Assembly (NCBI GenBank): GCA_017517925.1
Contig: JAFWXS010000048.1
Span: 1-38,088, forward strand
Length of the DNA: 38,088 nucleotides
Direction: 5' to 3'
Source: Bacteroidaceae bacterium
GTDB lineage: Bacteria > Bacteroidota > Bacteroidia > Bacteroidales > Bacteroidaceae
Part shown: positions 16,641 through 25,285 of the stretch, piece after piece
Numbering within the stretch: the stretch's first letter is position 1
How the letters are laid out: each line of letters opens with the position of its first letter
Made by a program: the position numbers and the translations under genes
The notes under the pieces: generated by a model
The model's database searches: none
The model's input: the letters and a program-made list of their open reading frames with translations, nothing else
What the model was told of the DNA's origin: nothing

Positions 16641-19600
16641 TTAAACAGTTCCCTTACTCTTGGCATATTCACTGGGCGTCATGCCCGTTGTTTTCTTGAA
16701 CACCTCACGGAAGTACTTGAGGTCAGAGAAACCAACCCTTTCGGCCACTTCGGTCACTGTATATTGCCGTTCGCGTAGCATTGTCTTAGCCTTCCCTATG
16801 CGATACACGCGGATGAGGTCCGATGGGGTATTACCTGTCAACCCCTTTATTTTGTTGTATAAAGAAGTACGGCTTACACGTAGTTCATAGGCAAGGGTGT
16901 CTACGGTGAAGTCACCGTCGGCAAGGTGCCGCTCTATAATATCCTTCATCTCAGCCATCAGTTTGAGGTCAAGCTCCGATGCCGTGTTTGGCAGTTCCTC
17001 ACCAACAGGTTCAAGCATTGCCAACTGGCGACGCAACTGGAGACGGCTCTCCACGAGGTTACTAATGGTAAGCTGTAGTATCTTAGTATCAAATGGCTTG
17101 GTTACGTAGGCATCGGCCTTTACGGAGAGGCCGTTGATAATGCTCTGCTGGTCTGACAGGGCCGAGATGAGCACTACAGCAATGTGTGAAGTATCTATAT
17201 TGCTCTTAATGGATACACATAAGTCATCGCCACGCATCTCGGGCATCATTACATCGGAAAGTACGATGAGGGGCTGCACATAGGGAAGCTTCGACAGTGC
17301 TTCCTTGCCGTTGGTTGCGGTGTACACTATAAAATCCTTGCCGAAGAGGCGTTTCAGATAACCGAGCATCTCGGGATTGTCTTCCACGATGAGCAGACGG
17401 TGGCGCTGGTCATCAGCGAGGATACAGGGTTCTTGCTCCAATATGGGAGCAACGGGAGCTTTGCTGTCGGACGCATCGACGAACTCGGTAGTCATGACGT
17501 TGTAGTGGTTCTTTCCCCGAGGGAAACGTACGTGGAAGTCCGATCCTTGGTCAAGCACGCTACGCACGTCCACTTGCCCCTTCATCTGTTTTACATACCG
17601 GGAGATGGAAATCAGTCCTATGCCACAACCGAAGGTGGTAGCATTGACTGCATTCGGGGCACGGAATATCTGCTTGAACAGTTTCTTTCTTTCCTCATGG
17701 CTGATGCCTATACCATTGTCCGTTACATGGAATCCCCAATGCTTATGCTCGCAGTAGAGCTTGAGCGTGATGATACCACCGTCGTCGCTATATTTGATGG
17801 CGTTGGAAAGCAGGTTCTGTATGATGGAGTTGAGTTTGCGCGTATCGACCCAAATACCGAACTCCTCGTCGGGATGTTCGAAGACAACAGTTTGGTGCTT
17901 TGCCTCAGCCAATCGTTCTATCTTGTCTATTTGTGTTTGGAAGAAGAAGATAGCCTCGTGCTGCTCTATCCGCGTTATGCCCTTCTCGAGACTTTCCAGC
18001 TCGTAATGCAGCACATTGTCAGTCATCTGCGACAGCGTATTGGTATTGCGCAATGCCATACTCACGGCCTCGCGTTCTTCCACTCCGAGCGTTTCGCTCT
18101 GGCTGAGTTCCTCCAGCGGCGCTTTGATAAGTGCCAGCGGAGTGCGGATGTCGTGCGCCGTATTGATGAAGAAGTTGATTTTTTCATTCGATACATGTAT
18201 CGCATTGGCCGACATATAGTATTTACGCACCAAGAAGAAAATAAGCACAAGAATGCATAGCTCAATGAGTAACCCCGCAAAAGAGAAATAGAAGGGAGGG
18301 CGTATGATGACACCTACAGTACGCTCGTCGAGCGTGTTGCCCGACTCTTTCGATACGGCCTGTATCGTAAGACTGTATTTACCGGCATTCAATCCGTTGA
18401 ATGTAATGAGTTTATCCTCATTGAGCGGATGCCATTGCGTGGTAGCACTCTTCGGATTGTCAAAAGTCCATTTAACGATACAGTCTGACGGATAGATATG
18501 ATTGATGCACTTGACTTTTATGGCAGCATTGCGCTGGCTGTCACTCAATTTGATTCTTGTCACATTGTTCACTACGTCCCTGATGGGCGCTCCTTTCTTG
18601 TCGGGAGTGACACGGGTGTTTTCTATATATAAGTCAGAAAGCACCAGCGTACCTTTATATATATGGGGAAGTTGGCTGTTTGCCTTGGTCTCAATGACAC
18701 CATTATCGCCGCCAAACATCATGGTCTCGTTAGAGGTACATATACCAGCCCTGATACTGAAGTTGATGTCCTGTAATCCTTGGTCACTTGTCCATGTGGT
18801 GATTTTCTGTGTGAGCTTGTCGTATCTTACAATGCCAGCATCCGAACTTATAAACAAAGACCCATTATTGGCACTGACGATGCATTTCAAACAATCGTTG
18901 GTAAGCGGACTGTTGCTTTTGTCATATTTGTGATAGTAATTACCCTTCTCGTTATAGACTAACAGTCCGTTGTGATGCGTGCCGACATACAACGTCCCAT
19001 CGGGGTCTTGATGGATGGTATTTACTTTAAAACGTTCGAGCGGCAGGTCAATTCTTTGCTTCTCGTGGGTGTGTTTGTTGAATTTATATAGCCCATCCTT
19101 AGTTCCTACCCACAGAGTTTCAGTGTCCCGTTCCGTAATGCAGTTAATACCTCTGAACACCTCGGCATGATCCACTTTGATGTTTCCGTTTCGATAGCTG
19201 ATATTGATCAGTTGGTTCTCACCTCCCATCCAGATTGTATGCTCATATTTGTCGACAAACATGGTTTGGATGTATTTCTCTGGGGATATCAAGTCAGGTT
19301 TCACAAAATGCGCCTCCTTACTCTGCTTGTGAATAACATAAATGCCGGCAGCATATCCTCCTGCCAATATAACCCCCGGTTCCGCCTCACATAGGGTCAA
19401 AAAGTAGTGATTTTTGTTTGTCGACTTGTCGGCAATGGAGAGCAGGGTATGCCATTCGTTCGACTTTGACTGATACAGACTTATGCCGTTGTCAGTAGCA
19501 TACCAAAGGTCATGGTCGCTATCTTCGATGATACAGTCCACGCTGTTGTTATTCAACGTGTTGGTTTTGATGAGCGAACGCTTCACCCAATTGAAGTCGG

Positions 19601-20639
19601 GGTAATATTCATTACGTATGGTAAGCCCTTGCGGGAAAGAGCACATCCACAGCTGTCCATCTCTATCAATACAGATATCGGCCACATTATCGGTATTCAT
19701 ACGATAGTTTGACGTAAAGTCTGCACTGAGGAACGGTTCGGGAATACACTCATGGATATTCATCCGAAACACACAAGCCGCGTTAGTAGAGAACAGTACA
19801 TCATGGCTGTTATTTGTAGGAACGATTTTGGTGACACGCACATCGGACAGCACTTCCTCATCATATATGACCTCCTGAGAATATTCCTTGAAGGCATAAA
19901 TGCCTTCATCCTCGCTACCTATCAATAGCGTACCTGTATTCCGATGATAATACAACGTGTTGGCATTGATACAATAAGGGTGTAGCGCCTCAATAGGCTT
20001 CACACTGATACAGTCCTCTTTAATCTGTCCCATGTATATACCTCCAGTGGTGCCGACAAACAATGTACTGTCATCTTTGGAGAGAATGGCCGAATAGTTC
20101 GAGATGTCCGCCGGAGCATCTAATTGAAGGTGACGTCCTTTCTGAGTTCTAATGTTATAGCAGAAGGCTTCATTGCTTACAAATATCCAGATATTGCCTT
20201 GCTGGTCGATAGGTGAAACGGCACTTTTCTGTACGGTCGACCGCTCAGAATCAATCTGAGGGAGATACATCACCTCAAAATCATTGAAGCATCTATTGTA
20301 CCGCACAACCCTTCCCAGATTCGTAACTAACCACAGATTATCCTCCACATTGTCGTGTATCAATCGGCTTGTGGAATACTCCGTAAACTTCTGTCCCGAA
20401 ATGTTTAGCGTGTAGTTCGTTATTTCGCTACCATCGTAACGGTCGATGCCATTATCTGTCAAAAACCACATGAACCCACCGTTCGACTGCTGCACGGCAT
20501 ATACATTGCGTGAACTTAGTCCATCTTCCAGAGTGATATATTTATAGATTTCACCATATACCGAGGGGCATGTCCAGAGCATCAGCAACAAGATAAGCCG
20601 ACGCAATAGTTTCATCCGTGTATCTTTCATCATTTTCAT
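16641..20639 (-). CDS. Hybrid two-component system regulator (periplasmic propeller sensor, kinase, receiver, AraC DNA-binding domain)
   Basis: This ~1330-residue one-protein signalling system starts near 20639 (ATG; other ATGs at 20630 and 20615, the last giving signal peptide MKLLRRLILLLMLWTCPSVYG). Residues to ~700 are beta-propeller repeats with DGLSSRNVYAVQQ and repeated LWVGT/GNIWIF motifs, then a Y_Y_Y domain and one membrane helix (~790-812). The kinase has its phospho-His at ~829 (HDIRTPL), N box NLLSNAIKYSDDGG, DNGIGI and GCGIGLISISRYV. The receiver phospho-Asp is ~1129 (LSDVMMPEM), and an AraC-type helix-turn-helix domain ends the protein. Such proteins bind oligosaccharides in the periplasm and switch on polysaccharide loci. 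No SusC/SusD pair is adjacent; an arabinose-containing ligand is only inferred from position. Confidence 0.93.
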   Translation of the reverse strand: MKMMKDTRMKLLRRLILLLMLWTCPSVYGEIYKYITLEDGLSSRNVYAVQQSNGGFMWFLTDNGIDRYDGSEITNYTLNISGQKFTEYSTSRLIHDNVEDNLWLVTNLGRVVRYNRCFNDFEVMYLPQIDSERSTVQKSAVSPIDQQGNIWIFVSNEAFCYNIRTQKGRHLQLDAPADISNYSAILSKDDSTLFVGTTGGIYMGQIKEDCISVKPIEALHPYCINANTLYYHRNTGTLLIGSEDEGIYAFKEYSQEVIYDEEVLSDVRVTKIVPTNNSHDVLFSTNAACVFRMNIHECIPEPFLSADFTSNYRMNTDNVADICIDRDGQLWMCSFPQGLTIRNEYYPDFNWVKRSLIKTNTLNNNSVDCIIEDSDHDLWYATDNGISLYQSKSNEWHTLLSIADKSTNKNHYFLTLCEAEPGVILAGGYAAGIYVIHKQSKEAHFVKPDLISPEKYIQTMFVDKYEHTIWMGGENQLINISYRNGNIKVDHAEVFRGINCITERDTETLWVGTKDGLYKFNKHTHEKQRIDLPLERFKVNTIHQDPDGTLYVGTHHNGLLVYNEKGNYYHKYDKSNSPLTNDCLKCIVSANNGSLFISSDAGIVRYDKLTQKITTWTSDQGLQDINFSIRAGICTSNETMMFGGDNGVIETKANSQLPHIYKGTLVLSDLYIENTRVTPDKKGAPIRDVVNNVTRIKLSDSQRNAAIKVKCINHIYPSDCIVKWTFDNPKSATTQWHPLNEDKLITFNGLNAGKYSLTIQAVSKESGNTLDERTVGVIIRPPFYFSFAGLLIELCILVLIFFLVRKYYMSANAIHVSNEKINFFINTAHDIRTPLALIKAPLEELSQSETLGVEEREAVSMALRNTNTLSQMTDNVLHYELESLEKGITRIEQHEAIFFFQTQIDKIERLAEAKHQTVVFEHPDEEFGIWVDTRKLNSIIQNLLSNAIKYSDDGGIITLKLYCEHKHWGFHVTDNGIGISHEERKKLFKQIFRAPNAVNATTFGCGIGLISISRYVKQMKGQVDVRSVLDQGSDFHVRFPRGKNHYNVMTTEFVDASDSKAPVAPILEQEPCILADDQRHRLLIVEDNPEMLGYLKRLFGKDFIVYTATNGKEALSKLPYVQPLIVLSDVMMPEMRGDDLCVSIKSNIDTSHIAVVLISALSDQQSIINGLSVKADAYVTKPFDTKILQLTISNLVESRLQLRRQLAMLEPVGEELPNTASELDLKLMAEMKDIIERHLADGDFTVDTLAYELRVSRTSLYNKIKGLTGNTPSDLIRVYRIGKAKTMLRERQYTVTEVAERVGFSDLKYFREVFKKTTGMTPSEYAKSKGTV

Positions 20640-20739
20640 GGCAGGTTTTTCGTAGTATTTCTCTATGACAGGAATGTCTTTCCCTTTATAACAAAACCGA
20701 GCGGGACATTGTTCATATATCTCCACCAGAATATTGGAG

Positions 20740-21654
20740 CTACTTCTTCATCTCCTCCCAATCGCTCGAGTACGAGGGATTCACGAGGGAGAGTATGCGC
20801 ACCACCTCCTCTTTTTCCTTGGCTGTGCCCTTGCTGTATATGCCCAAGAGCTCATCTTTCTTGATTTCGGTGAAGAGCTGCGGCAGTGCCGACATGGGTT
20901 TGTCCTGCCGTGCCTTTTCGAGCAGGGCGAGCGAGGTGGTGATGTTGCTGCGTCCGCGCTCGGCATTCTGTGCCATCTCGTCGAGACCCTTGCGGTGGTA
21001 GTCATACATGAGCTGGCGGTAGGGCTCCATGGCACCGTTCATGTAGTCGTTCACGATGGCGTGGCGGTTCTTGCTGTAGCCGAAGGCTTTCCATCCGTCT
21101 TCGCCTATCATCTGTGCGTTGTTCACCACGTTCTCTGCCTTGTTCAATATGTCTGTGCCACCCTTAAGAGCGAAGGTCTCCATGTCGAGTCCGATGATAA
21201 GGTAGGCATAATAGGCCAATACGGCCGTGAGGTTGTTGTCTATCATGTCGTCGGAGAACTCCAGTTTGTCGTGCTCGATGTAGTTGAAGTCCACGGCGTT
21301 GTCGTTGAAGCTGAGCACCGTGGTATTGTACGAGGCGTTGTACACGGGACGGTTGGCCTGCACCATGAGGTTGCATGCAAAGCGACCGTCGTCGCTATAT
21401 TCGTTCACGATGAGGTTGAAGCTGCATACAATCTTCTCCCGTGTAGTATACTGCGCATTGCTCCACTTGCGGGTATTGAGAAACTCGGTGATGGCCTCCT
21501 GCAAAGTGGTAAATACCGAGGTGTTCGTACCCTGTATCTTCGAGTGGTTCACCACCACCTTGGCCTCCAACTCTTGTGCCGTGGCGGTGTGCAGTGGGCA
21601 CAGCCCAATGAGGGCGATGGCCGCTGCGAGGATATGGCGTGCTGTTTTCTTCAT
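20740..21654 (-). CDS. porD: PorD-like type IX secretion protein (DUF4835 family)
   Basis: The 304-residue protein has a signal peptide ending near TATAQ and the DUF4835 pattern: LEAKVVVNHSKIQGTNTSVFTTLQEAITEFLNTRKWSN, then NTTVLSFNDNAVDFNYIEHDKLEF and DNNLTAVLAYYAYLIIGLDMETF. PorD of Porphyromonas gingivalis is in this family and is required for type IX secretion, although the family is also found widely in Bacteroidales and its molecular role is poorly defined. It ends with a Lys/Glu-rich helical region (~residues 220-304). It lies between the acetyltransferase fusion (64 bp gap) and the hybrid sensor (100 bp gap) on the same strand. The gene name is by family membership. Confidence 0.8.
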   Translation of the reverse strand: MKKTARHILAAAIALIGLCPLHTATAQELEAKVVVNHSKIQGTNTSVFTTLQEAITEFLNTRKWSNAQYTTREKIVCSFNLIVNEYSDDGRFACNLMVQANRPVYNASYNTTVLSFNDNAVDFNYIEHDKLEFSDDMIDNNLTAVLAYYAYLIIGLDMETFALKGGTDILNKAENVVNNAQMIGEDGWKAFGYSKNRHAIVNDYMNGAMEPYRQLMYDYHRKGLDEMAQNAERGRSNITTSLALLEKARQDKPMSALPQLFTEIKKDELLGIYSKGTAKEKEEVVRILSLVNPSYSSDWEEMKK

Positions 21655-21662
21655 ATCGGATA

Positions 21663-21670
21663 CAAAAATA
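21663..21670 (-). promoter_or_regulatory. Putative -7 box for porD
   Basis: TATTTTTG on the minus strand matches TAnnTTTG and ends only 8 nt before the ATG at 21654. No clear -33 box is seen, so this is weak. Confidence 0.35.
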
Positions 21671-21718
21671 GTGTATTTTAATTCCTATGTATGTTTTTCG
21701 CAATAATTAACGTCACTA

Positions 21719-23668
21719 TCAATCATTCATCATCAGGCTCATCAAGGGGTTCTCCTCGGTGAGCACGCGGTGGGTGAGTTCGGCAATGGTGAGCGACTCG
21801 GCCTCGGCGCAGGGCTCGGCGAGGCGTTCGCATAGACCTTCACATATATGGTAACAGCCGTTGTTCTCAGTGAGCAGTTCATCGGTGACGCTCCATATCG
21901 CATCTACTTCGGGGTGCAATGCTGCGTAGGCGGTGAGCATCGCCTCGGCATCGATGATGCGTGCCATGCCGAAGTAGTCCCCATCGCAGCCTGTAGTGTC
22001 GAGCACATCCACCTCGGTGCGACCGTGGTGGGCGGCAATGGCTGCAATGAGACCATCGCGTGCCTCCTCGTCGTCGTATACACACTCGCGCAGCAGCAGG
22101 CCGTCGGCCTCGGCGCGGCAGATGGCCAAGGCTACGGTGAGCTCGCCACGGCGTGCCACCCACATCGTGTCGCCTGCCATGTGCATGTCATCGACTACTG
22201 CCCGCAGGTCGTCCAAGGGGTGTTGCACACACATCGTACGCTCCTGCATCTTATCGCGGAGGTAGATGAGGAATTCAGACCCACCTAAATCCTCCCTGTG
22301 AGGGAGGACTTCTCTCACCGTGAGGTCAATACCCCCTCCCTCACAGGGAGGGTTGGGGTGGGTCTCCTTCCACCCAAACCTGAAGCAGGGTGTATACCCG
22401 AACTTGGCGTAATACGTAGCCAGCTCGGCTGTAGCAGGGATGAGGAAGCTGAAGGCGGCGTTCTCGGCGAGCATGTGGCGGTGTGTCTGGTCGAGCAGCT
22501 CTCCCATCAGTCCGCGACGGCGGTAGTTCTCGTCGGTGCAGGCTCCCGAGATGTACGAGGCGGGCAGCATGCGGCCACCGTAGGTCATGGGATAGGGGAG
22601 TTTCTGTAGGGCCGATACCACGCGTCCGTCGCGTACGATGACTTCGTTGCGCTCCTTGCGGTACTTCTCGCGGAAGTAGAGATCGATGAAGGCACGCGGG
22701 TCGGCAAAGGAGCGTTCCCACAGATGGCGTGTCTCGAAGCGTATGCGCATCTCCTCCTCCGTCTCCTTGGGGTAAGCGGTGAGCGTGGCGGTCATCTTGT
22801 CGAGTATGAGGTCAGGCTGGTACGAGAGTTTTGCCTTGCGCAAGCCCTCGAGGCCGAGGTCCTCCTCGCGGTTGATGTATACGATATCTTCGGGCAGGCG
22901 CGACACAAACTCATTGTTTATCATGGCGTAGGCCCCCTCGTACGAGGTGTCGGCCTTCTCCACACATACATCGAAGGCCTCAGCGTTGATGCGCGCACCG
23001 AAGGTGAAAGCTACCATCCGTCCCTCCACCCAGAGCGTGCCGCCCACAATGTGCAGTTCGTCAATATGGTGCAGGGCATAGTCTATCATGCGCTGCTCGG
23101 CCTGCATGGCGCGTTGCATACAGGAGTCGTTCGTGCGGCACCACTCCTCGCCGAGGCGTATGCAGTCGGGCACGAGGTCGGCCGTCAGAGGGCGGTATTC
23201 GTAGTTGGGGTACGTGCGCTTGAACTTGCTGATGTGGTTGCGCTTGGGCTGCAGCTTCTTGCCGCTCAGCGTCACCAACTTTTCGCGCAGGTAGAGGTAG
23301 TCGGCACGGTCGCGGTTCACACTATAGGCGAAGGCTCCGGGCATCGACTCCTCCATAAGTCCCTTTGCACAGGGACACACGCACGCCATGCGGAACGTGT
23401 CGCCGAGGCTTCGCGCATCGGCCATCAGCATCTCCAGCACGGGACGCAGGTCGCCCTTCCCCATGGGCTTCATGTAGGTGACATGCCCCTCGCTCACGAA
23501 GCGCAGCACGAGGAACCCCTCCACCACGGCCCACTCCGTGTGGTAGAGAAACTGCCAGCTGCACAGGTTGGCCACGTTCATGTCACAGTTCATACACTTG
23601 CTCTCCATGGTGTAGGAGCGCAATAGGTCGGCATCGGCCGCCGTTATCGGACGGAAGGGAATTATCAT
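21719..23668 (-). CDS. DUF2156 - GNAT acetyltransferase fusion protein
   Basis: Translation from the ATG at 23668 (MIIPFRPITAADADLLRSYTM) gives 649 residues; a longer frame from 23743 precedes the likely promoter. Residues 1-~290 are a DUF2156 module, related to the aminoacyl-transferring domain of lysylphosphatidylglycerol synthases (RNHISKFKRTYPNYEYRPL; GGTLWVEGRMVAFTFGARI; INREEDLGLEGLRKAKLSYQP). Residues ~310-440 are an Eis-like GNAT domain with acetyl-CoA loop YRRRGLMGELL and IPATAELATYYAKFGYTPCFRFGW. About 30 residues (435-464) are encoded by a palindromic repeat element, and a final domain resembles the sterol-carrier-like end of Eis proteins. In many Bacteroidales the two enzymes appear to be separate genes; fused, they may act on one substrate. 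Substrate unknown. Confidence 0.82.
   Translation of the reverse strand: MIIPFRPITAADADLLRSYTMESKCMNCDMNVANLCSWQFLYHTEWAVVEGFLVLRFVSEGHVTYMKPMGKGDLRPVLEMLMADARSLGDTFRMACVCPCAKGLMEESMPGAFAYSVNRDRADYLYLREKLVTLSGKKLQPKRNHISKFKRTYPNYEYRPLTADLVPDCIRLGEEWCRTNDSCMQRAMQAEQRMIDYALHHIDELHIVGGTLWVEGRMVAFTFGARINAEAFDVCVEKADTSYEGAYAMINNEFVSRLPEDIVYINREEDLGLEGLRKAKLSYQPDLILDKMTATLTAYPKETEEEMRIRFETRHLWERSFADPRAFIDLYFREKYRKERNEVIVRDGRVVSALQKLPYPMTYGGRMLPASYISGACTDENYRRRGLMGELLDQTHRHMLAENAAFSFLIPATAELATYYAKFGYTPCFRFGWKETHPNPPCEGGGIDLTVREVLPHREDLGGSEFLIYLRDKMQERTMCVQHPLDDLRAVVDDMHMAGDTMWVARRGELTVALAICRAEADGLLLRECVYDDEEARDGLIAAIAAHHGRTEVDVLDTTGCDGDYFGMARIIDAEAMLTAYAALHPEVDAIWSVTDELLTENNGCYHICEGLCERLAEPCAEAESLTIAELTHRVLTEENPLMSLMMND
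22277..22365. repeat. 89-bp palindromic REP-like element inside a coding region
   Basis: Two 32-bp arms (22277-22308 and 22334-22365) are inverted copies with five mismatches, beginning AGACCCACC. Each arm carries its own hairpin, CCTCCCT-gtg-AGGGAGG on the left and the same on the right. The architecture resembles REP/MITE units; similar CCTCCC/GGTTGGGGTGGGTCT repeats are common in Bacteroidota genomes to my knowledge. Confidence 0.8.
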
Positions 23669-23700
23669 ATATAATATTAGGTCTACGCTGAATTTTGGCA

Positions 23701-23708
23701 TAAAGGTA
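23701..23708 (-). promoter_or_regulatory. Putative -7 box for the DUF2156-GNAT gene
   Basis: TACCTTTA on the minus strand is one base from TAnnTTTG, placing the transcript start between it and the ATG at 23668. It helps to choose that start. No clear -33 box. Confidence 0.4.
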
Positions 23709-23782
23709 ATACTTCTTCGCCATTTCTTCTCTAAGATTAGCAAAAAAAGAGGGCTAAATGGTTTTTATCTCAAAAAATACGC

Positions 23783-23790
23783 TACTTTTG
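23783..23790 (+). promoter_or_regulatory. -7 box of gdhA promoter
   Basis: TACTTTTG is an exact TAnnTTTG match, with a T-rich -33 region (GGTTTTTATC) about 20 bp upstream. The leader is about 40 nt. Confidence 0.65.
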
Positions 23791-23838
23791 CAGCGTTATT
23801 GTTATTCACACATCGTATAACTACAAAAACGCAGTGTT

Positions 23839-25176
23839 ATGAAGATTAATGAAATCATTCAGGACCTCGAGCGCAAGCATCCTAACGAGCCCGAGTACAT
23901 CCAGGCCGTAACCGAAGTGCTTCACTCAGTAGAAGAAGTCTACTACCAGCATCCCGAGTTCGAGAAAGCGAAAATCATCGAGCGCATGGTAGAGCCCGAC
24001 CGCATCCTCACCTTCCGCGTCACATGGGTTGACGACAAGGGCGAGGTGCAGACCAACCTCGGCTACCGCGTACAATATAACAATGCCATCGGCCCGTACA
24101 GGGGCGGTCTCCGTTTCCATGCCTCGGTGAACCTCAGCATCCTGAAGTTCCTCGGCTTCGAGCAGACCTTCAAGAATGCCCTCACCTCGCTCCCCATGGG
24201 TGGCGGCAAGGGCGGCTCGGACTTCTCGCCCCGTGGCAAGAGCCAGAACGAGATCATGCGCTTCTGCCAGGCCTACATGACCGAGCTGTGGCACAACCTC
24301 GGCCCCGACACCGACGTGCCTGCAGGCGACATCGGCGTGGGCGGACGTGAGGTGGGATACCTCATGGGCATGTACAAGAAGCTCACCCGCGAGTGCACCG
24401 GCGTGATGACGGGCAAGGGCCTCGACTTCGGCGGTTCGCTCATCCGCCCCGAGGCTACCGGCTATGGCGGTCTCTACTTCGTGAACCAGATGCTCGCCAC
24501 ACGTGGCCTCGACATCAACGGTAAGACCGTAGCCATCAGCGGATTCGGTAACGTGGCATGGGGCGCTGCCCTCAAGGCTACCGAACTGGGTGCCAAGGTA
24601 GTAACCATCAGCGGTCCCGACGGCTACGTATACGACCCCGACGGTATCAGCGGCGAGAAGATCGACTACATGCTCGAGCTGCGCGACTCGGGCGACGACA
24701 TCGTGGAGCCCTACGTAGAGAAGTACCCCAACGCGACCTTCTACCCCGGTCGCCGTCCGTGGGAGCAGAAGGTGGACATTTGCCTCACCTGCGCCACACA
24801 GAACGAGCTCGACGGTGAGGATGCCCAGCACATCATCGACAACGGCGTCATCTGCGTGGGCGAAATCTCCAACATGGGCTGTACACCCGAGGCCATCGAG
24901 CTGTTCATCGAGCACAAGATGCTCTACGCCCCCGGCAAGGCGGTGAACGCAGGCGGCGTGGCTACCAGCGGACTCGAGATGAGCCAGAACGCCTGCCACA
25001 TCTCATGGAGCGCTGCCGAGGTGGACAAGAAGTTGCAGTACATCATGTACTCCATCCACGAGCAGTGCGTGAAGTATGGCCGCCAGCCCGACGGATACAT
25101 CAACTACGTCAAGGGAGCCAACATCAGCGGCTTCATGAAGGTAGCCAACGCCATGCTGGCACAGGGTATATACTAA
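23839..25176 (+). CDS. gdhA: Glutamate dehydrogenase (hexameric, probably NADP-dependent)
   Basis: The enzyme interconverts 2-oxoglutarate plus ammonium and glutamate, a main route of ammonium assimilation in Bacteroidales. The 445-residue length fits the small hexameric class. Visible landmarks are GPYRGGLRFH, the catalytic Lys region SLPMGGGKGGSDF, PDTDVPAGDIGVGGREVGYLMG, and the dinucleotide-binding GFGNVAWGAA. It stands alone with its own promoter and is followed by a terminator shared with cstA. NADP preference is the usual one for this class and is inferred. Codon use is strongly biased, as for a highly expressed gene. Confidence 0.96.
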   Translation: MKINEIIQDLERKHPNEPEYIQAVTEVLHSVEEVYYQHPEFEKAKIIERMVEPDRILTFRVTWVDDKGEVQTNLGYRVQYNNAIGPYRGGLRFHASVNLSILKFLGFEQTFKNALTSLPMGGGKGGSDFSPRGKSQNEIMRFCQAYMTELWHNLGPDTDVPAGDIGVGGREVGYLMGMYKKLTRECTGVMTGKGLDFGGSLIRPEATGYGGLYFVNQMLATRGLDINGKTVAISGFGNVAWGAALKATELGAKVVTISGPDGYVYDPDGISGEKIDYMLELRDSGDDIVEPYVEKYPNATFYPGRRPWEQKVDICLTCATQNELDGEDAQHIIDNGVICVGEISNMGCTPEAIELFIEHKMLYAPGKAVNAGGVATSGLEMSQNACHISWSAAEVDKKLQYIMYSIHEQCVKYGRQPDGYINYVKGANISGFMKVANAMLAQGIY

Positions 25177-25236
25177 GAAAGTCCACCCCATCCCTCTCAC
25201 CAAAGAGAGTGAGTTGGGAGTTTCATACATCACAAG

Positions 25237-25267
25237 AGAAAAGCCCCCACATCGTGGAGGCTTTTCT
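25237..25267. terminator. Terminator between gdhA and cstA
   Basis: AGAAAAGCCCCCAC and GTGGAGGCTTTTCT form a 14-bp stem with one mismatch and a 3-nt loop, followed by TTTTATT on the plus strand. It suits rho-independent termination of gdhA and perhaps cstA. Confidence 0.75.
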
Positions 25268-25285
25268 TTTATTCATTCATACATA

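Noticed and set aside
23669-23743. N-terminal extension of the DUF2156-GNAT protein
   Set aside because: It lies upstream of the likely -7 box and is not like the family, whose start matches MIIPFRPI.
23926-24999. Long minus-strand open frame inside gdhA
   Set aside because: It mirrors codon bias of a highly expressed gene; no family motif and no promoter. The same applies to frames antisense to the CstA, DoxX, DUF2156-GNAT and hybrid-sensor genes.
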